Origin: Marinomonas algicola
GTDB lineage: Bacteria > Pseudomonadota > Gammaproteobacteria > Pseudomonadales > Marinomonadaceae
DNA length: 64,000 nt
Reading direction: 5' to 3'
Assembly (NCBI RefSeq): GCF_014805825.1
Contig: NZ_CP061941.1
Coordinates: 2,976,001-3,040,000, forward strand
The translations under genes were made by a program, and so were the position numbers. The notes below the pieces were generated by a model. It was not told where the DNA came from and made no database searches. It was given only the letters and a program-made list of their open reading frames with translations. Positions 44,701 through 52,328 of this stretch are shown one piece after another (positions within the stretch are counted from its first letter, which is position 1; each line of letters opens with the position of its first letter).

Positions 44701-45468
44701 TTGACTCAGTTTCGCCCATGTATCGACTTGCATCAAGGGAAAGTAAAGCAAATTGTTGGCGGTAGCCTGAACGATAAAGGTGCCAAGGAAAATTTCATCA
44801 GCGAACACGATGCTAGTTACTATGCGTCTTTATATAGAGAATACGGTTTGCGCGGCGGGCATGTTATTGCTCTTGGTAAAGGCAATAAAACCAAGTCATT
44901 AGACGCGTTAAAAGCGTACCCTCAAGGGTTGCAATTTGGTGGCGGCGTAACCGCAAGAAATGCGACTGAATTCTTAGAAGCGGGTGCATCTCATGTAATC
45001 GTTACATCATTTTTATTTGAAAACGATGAGTTTTCATGGGATCGATTAGATAAAATAAAAAGACAAACAGGCACCGAACGTTTGATTCTTGATTTAAGCT
45101 GTCGCCGTACTGAGTCAGGTTGGCGCATTGCAACCAATCGCTGGCAGACCGTCACTTCCACCCAAGTAAACAAAGAAAATTTAATCGAGTTGGCGGACCA
45201 TTGTGACGAATTCTTAATACATGCCGCCGATGTTGAAGGCTTACAATCCGGTATCGATGATGAATTGGTGACCTTACTCGGTAGTCACTGCAGCATTCCT
45301 GTCACTTATGCAGGCGGCGCCCGATCCATAGAAGACTTACAAAAAGTAAATCTTTTATCGAATGGTAAAGTGGACCTCACAATAGGCAGTGCGCTTGATA
45401 TTTTTGGTGGTCAAGGCATTACTTTGGAAGAATGCATTGAATGGAATAAACAACACGCGAAACAATAA
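44701..45468 (+). CDS. hisA: HisA isomerase of the eukaryotic (HIS6-like) type
   Basis: 255 residues. Phosphoribosylformimino-5-aminoimidazole carboxamide ribotide isomerase, the fourth-step enzyme of histidine synthesis, with a TIM barrel. The text matches the yeast HIS6 pattern, not the usual bacterial HisA: CIDLHQGKVKQIVGGSL, FISEHDASYYASLY, LILDLSCRRTESGWRIA, NRWQTVTSTQVN, FLIHAADVEGLQSGID, VTYAGGARSIEDL and KVDLTIGSALDIFGG. The start is TTG 44701 with AAAAGGAGCAC upstream. It is not in a his operon. A dyad ATACAA-TTAT-TTGTAT (44651-44666) lies 35 bases before the start. It may be an extra or a replacement HisA acquired by transfer. Confidence 0.88.
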   Translation: MTQFRPCIDLHQGKVKQIVGGSLNDKGAKENFISEHDASYYASLYREYGLRGGHVIALGKGNKTKSLDALKAYPQGLQFGGGVTARNATEFLEAGASHVIVTSFLFENDEFSWDRLDKIKRQTGTERLILDLSCRRTESGWRIATNRWQTVTSTQVNKENLIELADHCDEFLIHAADVEGLQSGIDDELVTLLGSHCSIPVTYAGGARSIEDLQKVNLLSNGKVDLTIGSALDIFGGQGITLEECIEWNKQHAKQ

Positions 45469-45527
45469 CCTGTCACTCATTCTCCCCTTAATGTAAAAGA
45501 GACTTCATCATTGATGGCTTTATCATA

Positions 45528-45568
45528 GCTGATCCAATCATTCTTTACACCGCTTAGGTTGGATCAGC
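45528..45568. repeat. Inverted repeat after the hisA-like gene
   Basis: GCTGATCCAA (45528-45537) and TTGGATCAGC (45559-45568) form a perfect 10-bp stem with a 21-base loop. No T-tract follows, so it is not a standard terminator; it lies 59 bases after the hisA-like stop and 62 bases before the REP-like hairpin. Confidence 0.5.
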
Positions 45569-45630
45569 GTGCTTCACTTCTCGACTTGCCCTCCCCCATG
45601 CATCATAATTGGTTCTATTTACCGTTAGAC

Positions 45631-45650
45631 GCTGCAAAAGCAGCCTACAT
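45631..45650 (-). repeat. Solo REP-like hairpin
   Basis: Read on the minus strand: ATGTAGG followed by the hairpin GCTGC-TTTT-GCAGC (45631-45644). This has the same layout, TGTAGG head plus small palindrome, as each half of the repeats at 36563-36800, but with a different hairpin. It lies directly before the ribosome-binding site of the following lipoprotein gene. Confidence 0.5.
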
Positions 45651-45661
45651 TGAGGTTTTAC

Positions 45662-46498
45662 ATGATAATGCACCGTTTAGGGCTTGCCACTCTCGCCCTA
45701 CTGCTTAGCGCTTGTTCTACAACAACACAGGTTCTCGAAGAAAAGACCGCAACAACGCCGCCGCCCTCTGAGATGACAAACACAACACATCAGTCCGAGA
45801 ATCATGATACGCTGCCGATTCAAGAAACGCTCAATGATCAAACAGTCTCGGAGACCATGACCTCCGTGAAATCAAAAACTGAGCAGGCGCCGACAGAATT
45901 CACCTCAAACAAAACATTGAATCAGCAAAATGAGCAAGAACGTCAAAACCTATTAAATAAAAGAGCTGAATTATCCGACAGCATTCAATTTAACGCTAAG
46001 AATTTAACCCTGGTTACGGGTAAATCCTTTTCCATTGGTCACTCGCATCGCTTCGACAATCAGCAAGAGATCACGACAATACAAGATGATATTCAGCATC
46101 TACAAAACCTAGCCGCTGCCATTCAACGAGAACAAGCACAACTCGAAAAGCGTATCGAGACACGCAAGTTATCCCCTAACAAAGCCGATTTAATACAGGT
46201 CTATTTATCAGAAGCCACTGTCGCTCAAGGTAACCACTCTTATCAAACAATGCCTCTTGTTGGTGAGTGGACTCGTGGTGAAAGTCGAATGATTAATATT
46301 AAGGACAAAGAATTATTCAATTCAGACTCTTCTGAGAAGATCGCCATCAGCTTCACCGAAGGCTACCACTTACTGATCAATGGCCAGTCCGTTATTAACG
46401 TAGACGCTAAAACGAATAAGAAAGAAGCCAGTTTCAACGTCAGCAATGACAAAAAGAGCGCGATCATCACAGGAAAAATAGACTACAAACTAAAGTAG
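45662..46498 (+). CDS. Putative lipoprotein of unknown function
   Basis: 278 residues from ATG 45662 (GAGG six bases upstream; in-frame TTG 45650 and ATG 45668 are alternatives). A lipoprotein signal peptide ends in the lipobox LLLSAC (Cys about residue 18), followed by a Thr/Gln/Glu-rich, probably disordered stretch (about 20-90), a coiled-coil region (about 135-175, DDIQHLQNLAAAIQREQAQLEKRIE) and a β-rich C-terminal domain. The +2 residue after Cys is Ser, so outer-membrane sorting is expected. No family recognised. Confidence 0.72.
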   Translation: MIMHRLGLATLALLLSACSTTTQVLEEKTATTPPPSEMTNTTHQSENHDTLPIQETLNDQTVSETMTSVKSKTEQAPTEFTSNKTLNQQNEQERQNLLNKRAELSDSIQFNAKNLTLVTGKSFSIGHSHRFDNQQEITTIQDDIQHLQNLAAAIQREQAQLEKRIETRKLSPNKADLIQVYLSEATVAQGNHSYQTMPLVGEWTRGESRMINIKDKELFNSDSSEKIAISFTEGYHLLINGQSVINVDAKTNKKEASFNVSNDKKSAIITGKIDYKLK

Positions 46499-46565
46499 TT
46501 CTTTTGTAAATCGCAGTTCTTGTGTAAATAGTCGTTCTTGTGTGAAACACTGACCAGAGTAATTT

Positions 46566-46609
46566 AATAAAATGGCGGCCGTAAGTAAGATTGCGTCAGC
46601 CATTTTATT
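46566..46609 (+). terminator. Terminator after the lipoprotein gene
   Basis: AATAAAATGGC (46566-46576) pairs perfectly with GCCATTTTATT (46599-46609), 11 bp, with a 22-base loop that can fold further. The T-rich right arm acts as the U-tract. Confidence 0.6.
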
Positions 46610-46622
46610 CCCCTAATCAGTA

Positions 46623-46751
46623 TTAATGCCTATTAATAATTAAGATAAAAAGTACCAATGGGATATGTAAAAATAAAAACACTTGATTTTGTGCGACAAC
46701 AGCTAAAATAAAACTAGTAAAAGAAGTCAGTTGCATTAAAAACGAAGACAT
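46623..46751 (-). CDS. 42-residue single-helix membrane protein at the end of the psp operon
   Basis: A short gene with a very good ribosome-binding site, TAAGGAGTGGAAG, just before ATG 46751. The product starts MSSFLMQLTSFTSF and is almost entirely hydrophobic from about residue 8 to 38 (ILAVVAQNQVFLFLHIPLVLFIL), ending NRH. It begins 25 bases after the pspC stop, so it is probably read with pspABC. It occupies the place of pspD in E. coli but is shorter and I cannot show homology. A longer in-frame start at 46814 would overlap pspC and lacks support. Confidence 0.6.
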   Translation of the reverse strand: MSSFLMQLTSFTSFILAVVAQNQVFLFLHIPLVLFILIINRH

Positions 46752-46776
46752 CTTCCACTCCTTACAACCCATTAAT

Positions 46777-47220
46777 TTAATCACGAATTTTTGAAAATTC
46801 ACGTTCAAGATCAAATTTCTTTGAAGTAACGTGCCTTTCCATCTCTGTCACACGACGGGTTGCTTCATCCAACCTTTCCTTCGCTCTGCGTAAGCGAACA
46901 TTTGCACTGTCGGAATACTTAAACATTTTTTTGGGGCGATAGCTGTGTTGACGCTCATCGTACTCATATTCATACGCATCTTCCGCTGGTCTCGTGTCCA
47001 AAAACCACCAAAGCCCAATATAAGCCATGACACAAAACCCACCTAAAAATAAAAAGCCACCAAACGTAAATAAGCGCACAACCCAAGCATCAACATCGAA
47101 ATGATCAGCTAAGCCAGCACAAACACCCCCAAGATAGCCTTTCTCCTTATTACGATAGAGATTCATCCCCCAACCTTGGTGCTTTTGCCCTTTAATATTA
47201 CCTTTACATCGATACTTCAT
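46777..47220 (-). CDS. pspC: Phage shock protein C
   Basis: Inner-membrane sensor/regulator that works with PspB to draw PspA away from PspF under envelope stress. The PspC domain is clear: GYLGGVCAGLADHFDVDAWVVRLFTFGGFLFLGGFCVMAYIGLWWFLD has the membrane helix, and the C-terminal part ends with the coiled helix RRVTEMERHVTSKKFDLEREFSKI, matching the METYVTS-type ending of PspC. I use ATG 47220 (AATAAGGTG upstream, 147 residues); ATG 47166 (AAGGTTGGGGG upstream, 129 residues) is equally possible and closer to the usual N-terminus. Confidence 0.92.
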   Translation of the reverse strand: MKYRCKGNIKGQKHQGWGMNLYRNKEKGYLGGVCAGLADHFDVDAWVVRLFTFGGFLFLGGFCVMAYIGLWWFLDTRPAEDAYEYEYDERQHSYRPKKMFKYSDSANVRLRRAKERLDEATRRVTEMERHVTSKKFDLEREFSKIRD

Positions 47221-47254
47221 AATAATCACCTTATTGTCCTGCTAGAAAATTCCG

Positions 47255-47530
47255 TTATGAATCTAAATCGTCTGATTGAGTACGGCTTGATTTTGCATGC
47301 TCTTTGTAGCGCCAATCAGGACTTTCCACATCAAGAATTTTTTCTAACGCATCAATACGATCCGTTAATTTGTCGGCCACCATAAGCAAGGACTCTAACT
47401 CTTGCTTTTCAGACTGTTCTAACCCTTTAACCGATCGGGTCTTACTTCGGTAGTGCAAAAGTAGCCAAATAGGCGCGACCACAGTCATAAAAATAATGGT
47501 TGGCACGAATAAAAACACCGCCATACTCAT
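47255..47530 (-). CDS. pspB: Phage shock protein B
   Basis: 91 residues. One N-terminal membrane helix (about 4-25, FLFVPTIIFMTVVAPIWLLLHY), followed by a helical, charged cytoplasmic domain with LEQSEKQELESLL and RIDALEKILDVESPDWR, the latter nearly the E. coli PspB ending RIQALESILDAEHPNWR. A longer tail (about 15 residues) follows. Middle gene of the minus-strand pspA-pspB-pspC operon, 68 bases after pspA. Confidence 0.95.
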   Translation of the reverse strand: MSMAVFLFVPTIIFMTVVAPIWLLLHYRSKTRSVKGLEQSEKQELESLLMVADKLTDRIDALEKILDVESPDWRYKEHAKSSRTQSDDLDS

Positions 47531-47598
47531 ATCAAAATCCTTACTGTTTAGAATGCATTAAAATCTTAAAATTAAACTACGGCTTAAAGTAAACGACT

Positions 47599-48273
47599 TT
47601 ATTCGTTTACTTTTGTCATCTTTTCTTTCAGTTTAGCTAACTCATCATTAATTTTGTCATTATTTTCTAGCGCATCAATTTGTGATTTCAAATCCGTTTT
47701 AGATTCGGTTCCCATATCCATGGATTCGATTTGGCCTTCATAATCGTCCATGCGACGCTCAAAGCGTTCAAATTTATCAAACGCATCATCTATTGTGGCC
47801 TTGTTATTTTGGCGCTTCACTCTCAAACGGCTTTCCACACTGGATTGACGCATTAGCATGGCCTTTTGCTTGGCTTTAGCGTCCGTTAATTTGGTTTGTA
47901 ATTGACCCACCTCTTCAGTTAAATGGTCAAGATGCTCATCCAAAGACGCCAATTCTTGGTCTACTATCTCTATTTCACGTTCAATTTGTTGCTTTTCATT
48001 AAGTGCGGCGCGGGCCAAATCTTCACGACCTTTTCCAATGGCTAACACGGCTTTCTCTTCCCATTCATGAGACTCTTGACGCATTCTATCTAAACGCCTT
48101 CCGGTTGTTTTTCGATCTGCAATCACTCTTGCTGAACTTGATCTTACTTCAACCAATGTCTCTTCCATTTCTTGGATCATCATGCGGATCATTTTCTGCG
48201 GATCCTCCGCCTTGTCCAACAGTGCAGTTAAGTTACTGTTAATAATATCCGTCATTCTTGAAAAAATACCCAT
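47599..48273 (-). CDS. pspA: Phage shock protein A
   Basis: 224 residues from ATG 48273 (AGGAGTTTAGCC upstream), giving the canonical start MGIFSRMTDIINSNLTALLDKAEDPQKMI; the frame is open 46 codons further up but that part is the leader. It is almost wholly coiled coil (about 25-185). PspA binds and inhibits PspF in the resting cell and polymerises on damaged inner membrane to stop proton leak. Its promoter is read as sigma-54 dependent from the sequence upstream, with the pspF gene divergent. Confidence 0.96.
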   Translation of the reverse strand: MGIFSRMTDIINSNLTALLDKAEDPQKMIRMMIQEMEETLVEVRSSSARVIADRKTTGRRLDRMRQESHEWEEKAVLAIGKGREDLARAALNEKQQIEREIEIVDQELASLDEHLDHLTEEVGQLQTKLTDAKAKQKAMLMRQSSVESRLRVKRQNNKATIDDAFDKFERFERRMDDYEGQIESMDMGTESKTDLKSQIDALENNDKINDELAKLKEKMTKVNE

Positions 48274-48324
48274 GGCTAAACTCCTCATTGTTGACTGTGG
48301 TTTTGTATATGTACTTGATTCATT

Positions 48325-48341
48325 TACAAGCTTTATGCCAA
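48325..48341 (-). promoter_or_regulatory. Sigma-54 promoter of pspA
   Basis: Minus strand TTGGCATAAAGCTTGTA: TGGCA at -24 and TTGT at -12 with GG-N10-GT spacing, one base from the TGGCAC-N5-TTGC consensus. It lies about 52 bases before the pspA ATG and downstream of the paired palindromes that would bind PspF. Confidence 0.75.
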
Positions 48342-48426
48342 AAGTATTAAGCAATTGATTTAAAAGAGTAAAAATAAAAAAACTAACGAAAGGAAATAGA
48401 AACCCGCCCAAAACATGGCCTTTAAA

Positions 48427-48471
48427 ACCATTAAATGGTATAAAAAACCATTAAAAATGGTATTTAATACC
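48427..48471. promoter_or_regulatory. Paired palindromes between pspA and pspF, probable PspF binding sites
   Basis: ACCATT-A-AATGGT (48427-48439) and ACCATT-AAA-AATGGT (48447-48461) begin 20 bases apart, about two helical turns, and a third palindrome GGTATT-T-AATACC (48459-48471) overlaps the second. They lie 90-130 bases upstream of the sigma-54 promoter and end 12 bases before the pspF start, fitting both activation of pspA and self-repression of pspF, as known for E. coli. Confidence 0.65.
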
Positions 48472-48483
48472 TTATAGGTGGTC

Positions 48484-49482
48484 ATGGATAATTATACGCA
48501 AAGAATAATCGGTAGCTCACAAGCGCTCTCTGACGCATTAGATCATGCCTCTTTACTCGCCAAGATAAATAGACCTGTTTTAGTGTGCGGAGAACGCGGT
48601 AGCGGTAAGGAAATGATCGCCCAAAGACTGCACTATTTATCGAATCGCTGGGATCAGCCCTATATCACGATTAATTGCGCGGCGATTAGCGAAAGCTTAA
48701 TGGAAAGTGAGCTTTTTGGGCACGAAGCAGGTGCTTTCACTGGGGCGTCTAAATCCCACAAGGGGCACTTTGAAAAAGCCGACAAAGGCACCCTTTTCTT
48801 AGACGAGCTTGCTACCATGTCGTTGCGCTTACAGGAAAAATTACTGCGCTTAATTGAATACGGAGAATTTGAAAAACTCGGTGGCACTAAAACACTATCC
48901 GTTGACGTTAGGGTTATTGCCGCAACCAATGCAGACTTGGTGTCATTAAGTCAGATAGGTGAGTTCCGAGCCGATTTATTAGACCGGCTCGCTTTTGATG
49001 TTATCCAAGTTCCTCCCTTGAGAGCAAGACAAGATGACATAGAAGAACTCGCCAATTTTTTCGCCATAAGACTGACCTCTGAACTTCAATGGGATTACTT
49101 CCCAGGCTTTTCTGATAAATCACTACATGAGTTAAAAACACACCACTGGCCTGGAAACATAAGGGAGCTAAAAAACACAGTAGAACGCTCAGTTTATCGC
49201 TGGGGAGAGCAAGACACACAGATTGATACTATTATTATTGACCCTTTTAATGGTCTAACAAAGCACCCTATTCACACCCACAAGACCACCGACACAACGA
49301 CACAGTCGGCCTTTCAAATAGAAAGCGGTCTGTCGCTAAAAGAACAAACCCAAAAGCTCCAAGTACATTTAGTAAAAGAGGCTCTCAAAAGCAACCAGCA
49401 CAACCAGAAAAAAGCAGCCGACTCACTTGGTCTTAGTTACGATCAAATAAGAGGTCTCATTCGAAAACATGGGCTCAAATAG
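48484..49482 (+). CDS. pspF: Psp operon sigma-54 activator PspF
   Basis: 332 residues from ATG 48484 (TAGGTGGTC before it; GTG 48478 in frame). No N-terminal regulatory domain, as expected for PspF. The AAA+ domain has Walker A GERGSGKE, the sigma-54 contact loop GAFTGA, Walker B TLFLDELATM and the arginine-finger region RADLLDRLAFDVIQVPPLR; a Fis-type helix-turn-helix is at the C-terminus (QKKAADSLGLSYDQIRGLIRKHG). It activates the divergent pspABC operon and is restrained by PspA. The linker between the two (about 240-285) is unusually Thr/His-rich. Confidence 0.95.
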   Translation: MDNYTQRIIGSSQALSDALDHASLLAKINRPVLVCGERGSGKEMIAQRLHYLSNRWDQPYITINCAAISESLMESELFGHEAGAFTGASKSHKGHFEKADKGTLFLDELATMSLRLQEKLLRLIEYGEFEKLGGTKTLSVDVRVIAATNADLVSLSQIGEFRADLLDRLAFDVIQVPPLRARQDDIEELANFFAIRLTSELQWDYFPGFSDKSLHELKTHHWPGNIRELKNTVERSVYRWGEQDTQIDTIIIDPFNGLTKHPIHTHKTTDTTTQSAFQIESGLSLKEQTQKLQVHLVKEALKSNQHNQKKAADSLGLSYDQIRGLIRKHGLK

Positions 49483-49721
49483 CCGATATCAAACCTTCCT
49501 ATTTTATTTAATAGAAAAGCGTAGCCAGTATTAAGGGCCGCGATGATCGACAACTTCCGCTCCCTCCCGCTATCTCCCGCTATCTCCCGAAAAATGACAC
49601 TTTCTTACAAAAAGAAAGTGAACTCACTTTTACAGCACAAATTTGGTATGTTAAAAAGACAACTCTCTTGCTAAGACTTAAGCAAAAGCAAGGCTAAACC
49701 AAACACAAGGAGTATCTTGCA

Positions 49722-50153
49722 ATGCAGCTAACCCAATTACTCTATGCCAGCACCATCTGCGATGAATTATCTGTAGACGAAATAAACATGATTCTGAAAT
49801 CATCGAGGAAGAACAATCCCGGTTCAGGCCTCACAGGGTTGCTGTATTTTAATCGTCGATATTTTTTACAGTGCATAGAAGGGGCAAGAACCGAGGTAAA
49901 TGAGACCTTTCATCGTATCCAACAAGACACTAGACACAAAAACATCGTCATCCTTCATTATTCGGAGATTTCTGAGCGTTTTTTCCCAAATTGGGGGATG
50001 GGATACCTCACTGAGTCGAGCGCAACACAGTCTGTCTATATTCGTTTTGCTAACAATCCACTTTTTAACCCATACTTAATGAAAGGAGAGAGTGCCTTAG
50101 GCATGATAAAAGCGCTAAAAGCACTTAAAAGCGGCCAGCAATCACAGACCTAA
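49722..50153 (+). CDS. BLUF-domain blue-light sensor
   Basis: 143 residues, essentially a stand-alone BLUF (FAD-binding blue-light) domain with a short helical tail. The photocycle residues are in place: Tyr8 (LLYAST), Asn32 (SRKNNPGSGLTGLLYF), Gln50 (RYFLQCIEG) and Trp91 (FPNWGMGY). AAGGAG lies nine bases before the ATG. No output domain is fused, so it must act through a partner protein; nothing adjacent is an obvious partner, although a receiver-GGDEF-EAL protein is encoded in the same window. Confidence 0.93.
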   Translation: MQLTQLLYASTICDELSVDEINMILKSSRKNNPGSGLTGLLYFNRRYFLQCIEGARTEVNETFHRIQQDTRHKNIVILHYSEISERFFPNWGMGYLTESSATQSVYIRFANNPLFNPYLMKGESALGMIKALKALKSGQQSQT

Positions 50154-50162
50154 CGCGCTGTT

Positions 50163-51071
50163 TCATTTTACTTTCTTAGCGAGCCACTTAGCCATCACAG
50201 GTAAAAGATAAGTAGGTGCTTGAATTGCACCTGCAAGTGGTAAAAAAGCGGGACCTAATAGACTGCCGGCTATGGTATAAGTAAGCAAGACATTTCTATT
50301 CCCTGATGCTACAGCAGCCACAAACGCAAGTTCTACTCCTTTTACTCTGTATAGAAAAAAGCCACTGATAAAAAAACAGCCACATAACATGGTGGCAATC
50401 GCTAAATATTGATAAGCCAACATAGGCGACCTGTCCCACATCAAACGAAACTCACCAATCAAACCAAATGGAAAAGCAAAAACCAAGAGGACAGTATAAG
50501 GTGACACAGTCAATAAAAATCGAGAAACCTTTTCCGGACGTACAAACCGGTGAAGCAAAAAAGACAACAACATAGGCCCAAAAATAAAAATAACCAACCG
50601 TAAACAATACGACTGTATATCTAAAGCCATGCCATCCGAATGGGTAACGCATAACAGCAAGTAAATCGCGATTGGTAGCAAAAGCGTACTGGCTATGGTC
50701 ATCGCCATCGCCATTAAGACATCAAAGCCTAACACTCTAATAATCGCCGGGGTTGCAAATAAAGAGCCTGTTGCTGCAACAGCGCCAATGGCCAACACTA
50801 ACTCGTCTGTCGCCCCAAGCAGCAAGGACGCACCGATGCATAAAGCCATAAGGCCAAATGAGTGGTAACAAGCGTATTGCCATACGAGTGGTTTAACCAA
50901 CATTCGAAGCAAAGCAGACGGTTTCATGCTTAATAGGGTAAGCACCATTAAGCTAAATAAGACATAAGGCAAAAAAGGGAAGAATGACAAGGAGTACTGA
51001 GGCATTAAAAAGCCAGCAATGGCAGCAACAAACATAAACACCAGTGAATGCTTTATGACAAAAGACAACAT
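50163..51071 (-). CDS. Bile acid:sodium symporter (BASS)-like transporter
   Basis: 302 residues with about ten membrane helices and very short loops, consistent with the BASS/ACR3 fold. The pattern AIGAVAATGSLFATPAII, with the broken helix, and AFVAAVASGNRNVLLTYTIAG near the C-terminus resembles the sodium-site helices of BASS members (the GNRN segment is typical). Substrate unknown. Convergent with the BLUF gene (9-base gap), so no functional link is implied. Confidence 0.75.
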   Translation of the reverse strand: MLSFVIKHSLVFMFVAAIAGFLMPQYSLSFFPFLPYVLFSLMVLTLLSMKPSALLRMLVKPLVWQYACYHSFGLMALCIGASLLLGATDELVLAIGAVAATGSLFATPAIIRVLGFDVLMAMAMTIASTLLLPIAIYLLLCVTHSDGMALDIQSYCLRLVIFIFGPMLLSFLLHRFVRPEKVSRFLLTVSPYTVLLVFAFPFGLIGEFRLMWDRSPMLAYQYLAIATMLCGCFFISGFFLYRVKGVELAFVAAVASGNRNVLLTYTIAGSLLGPAFLPLAGAIQAPTYLLPVMAKWLAKKVK

Positions 51072-51147
51072 ATAAAAATAGCCACATGAAAGACTGCTAT
51101 AAAAAAACAGTCAGGAAAAGTAAAAAAGCGTGCGCAGTAAAAGCAGA

Positions 51148-51360
51148 TTATTTCTTTAGCGAATAGCGTTTGTTTTCTTCAGGTAACTCAGGCATTTCAA
51201 CAGGCCAGTTTTCCCGCGCTAAATCGAACGCTTCTCTTAGATTAGCCAGCTCATCTTTGGTACCATATTGTTGGACGTCCTTCTCCAATCGATTATTAGT
51301 GACGCCAAATTCAGACTTTGATACTAACAAAGTTGGAAAGAGTACTATTTTTTCAGACAT
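51148..51360 (-). CDS. Small protein of unknown function
   Basis: 70 residues, charged, no membrane helix or signal. The middle is helical (NNRLEKDVQQYGTKDELANLREAFDLARENWP), ending in a Pro/Glu/Lys-rich tail. ATG 51360 with AGAG seven bases upstream. Not recognised. It lies between the BASS-like gene and yaaA and is divergent from yaaA. Confidence 0.55.
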   Translation of the reverse strand: MSEKIVLFPTLLVSKSEFGVTNNRLEKDVQQYGTKDELANLREAFDLARENWPVEMPELPEENKRYSLKK

Positions 51361-51459
51361 AAATTTTCTCTATTGCATCCATATCTAGATATCTATCGTC
51401 ACTCTATGGATAATCTTAAATAAACGCAATCCTCAAACGTGCAAACTCCTGGAAAAGCC

Positions 51460-52233
51460 ATGAAATTTTTAATATCACCAGCAAAAACGCTTGATTTAAC
51501 AAGCCAACCGCCAACCGAGCAACATTCTATCCCAGCATTTCTGGATAAATCGCAAACACTTATTACGACCATTAAACCTTACACGCCTGCCGACATTGCT
51601 AAACTCATGAAATTAAGCGATAAGCTTTCCACGTTGAATGTAGAACGCTATCAAGAATGGCAGCAGGAACATACAAAGGACAACAGCCGACAAGCGGTTT
51701 TCACCTTCATGGGAGATGTTTACACAGGTTTAGACGCCTATTCATTGAGCCATGAAGACATCCTCTATGCACAAGATAACCTGCGTATTTTAAGCGGTCT
51801 GTATGGGATATTAAAACCTCTTGATCTGATGCAAGCCTATCGATTAGAAATGGGCATAAAACTGGAAAACCCAAAAGGAGCAAACTTGTATCAATTTTGG
51901 AAAGATATTTTAGCCGATGAAATCAATCAAGAATTGGACAAAGATGAGTTACTTATTAATTTAGCCTCAAATGAATATTTTAAATCGGTTGATGTAAAGC
52001 AACTTAAAAATGACGTTATTTCTCCAGTGTTTCTGGATGAAAAAAATGGGCAATATAAAGTTATTAGCTTTTACGCAAAAAAAGCGCGCGGATTGATGGC
52101 TCGCTATTTAATCGAAAAACGCGGTCAAAATTATGACGCACTATTAAATTTTGATTACTCGGGATACCAATATAATAAGGAGAAGTCCACTTATAACGCG
52201 CCAGTATTTAGCCGACCAGAAAGTGCACAATGA
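51460..52233 (+). CDS. yaaA: Peroxide stress protein YaaA
   Basis: 257 residues from ATG 51460, giving the family start MKFLISPAKTLD and a length close to E. coli YaaA (258); an upstream GTG at 51439 is not needed. Conserved blocks are FTFMGDVYTGLDA, LRILSGLYGILKPLDLMQAYRLEMG, NLASNEYFKSV and SFYAKKARGLMARYLI. YaaA binds DNA and limits free iron and oxidative damage during peroxide stress in E. coli. Single gene. Confidence 0.96.
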   Translation: MKFLISPAKTLDLTSQPPTEQHSIPAFLDKSQTLITTIKPYTPADIAKLMKLSDKLSTLNVERYQEWQQEHTKDNSRQAVFTFMGDVYTGLDAYSLSHEDILYAQDNLRILSGLYGILKPLDLMQAYRLEMGIKLENPKGANLYQFWKDILADEINQELDKDELLINLASNEYFKSVDVKQLKNDVISPVFLDEKNGQYKVISFYAKKARGLMARYLIEKRGQNYDALLNFDYSGYQYNKEKSTYNAPVFSRPESAQ

Positions 52234-52328
52234 CCGAGACAGATTAAACAGATAAAAACACGTTAAGGTGATGATGGCTTGCTAACCGCCATCACCGACC
52301 TTTGCATTAACATAACCTCAAACGGCCA

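Noticed and set aside
49565..49589. Short direct repeat TCCCGCTATC, two and a half units
   Set aside because: Only two full copies in a gap between pspF and the BLUF gene, with no hairpin or relation to the REP-like units; not enough to call an element.
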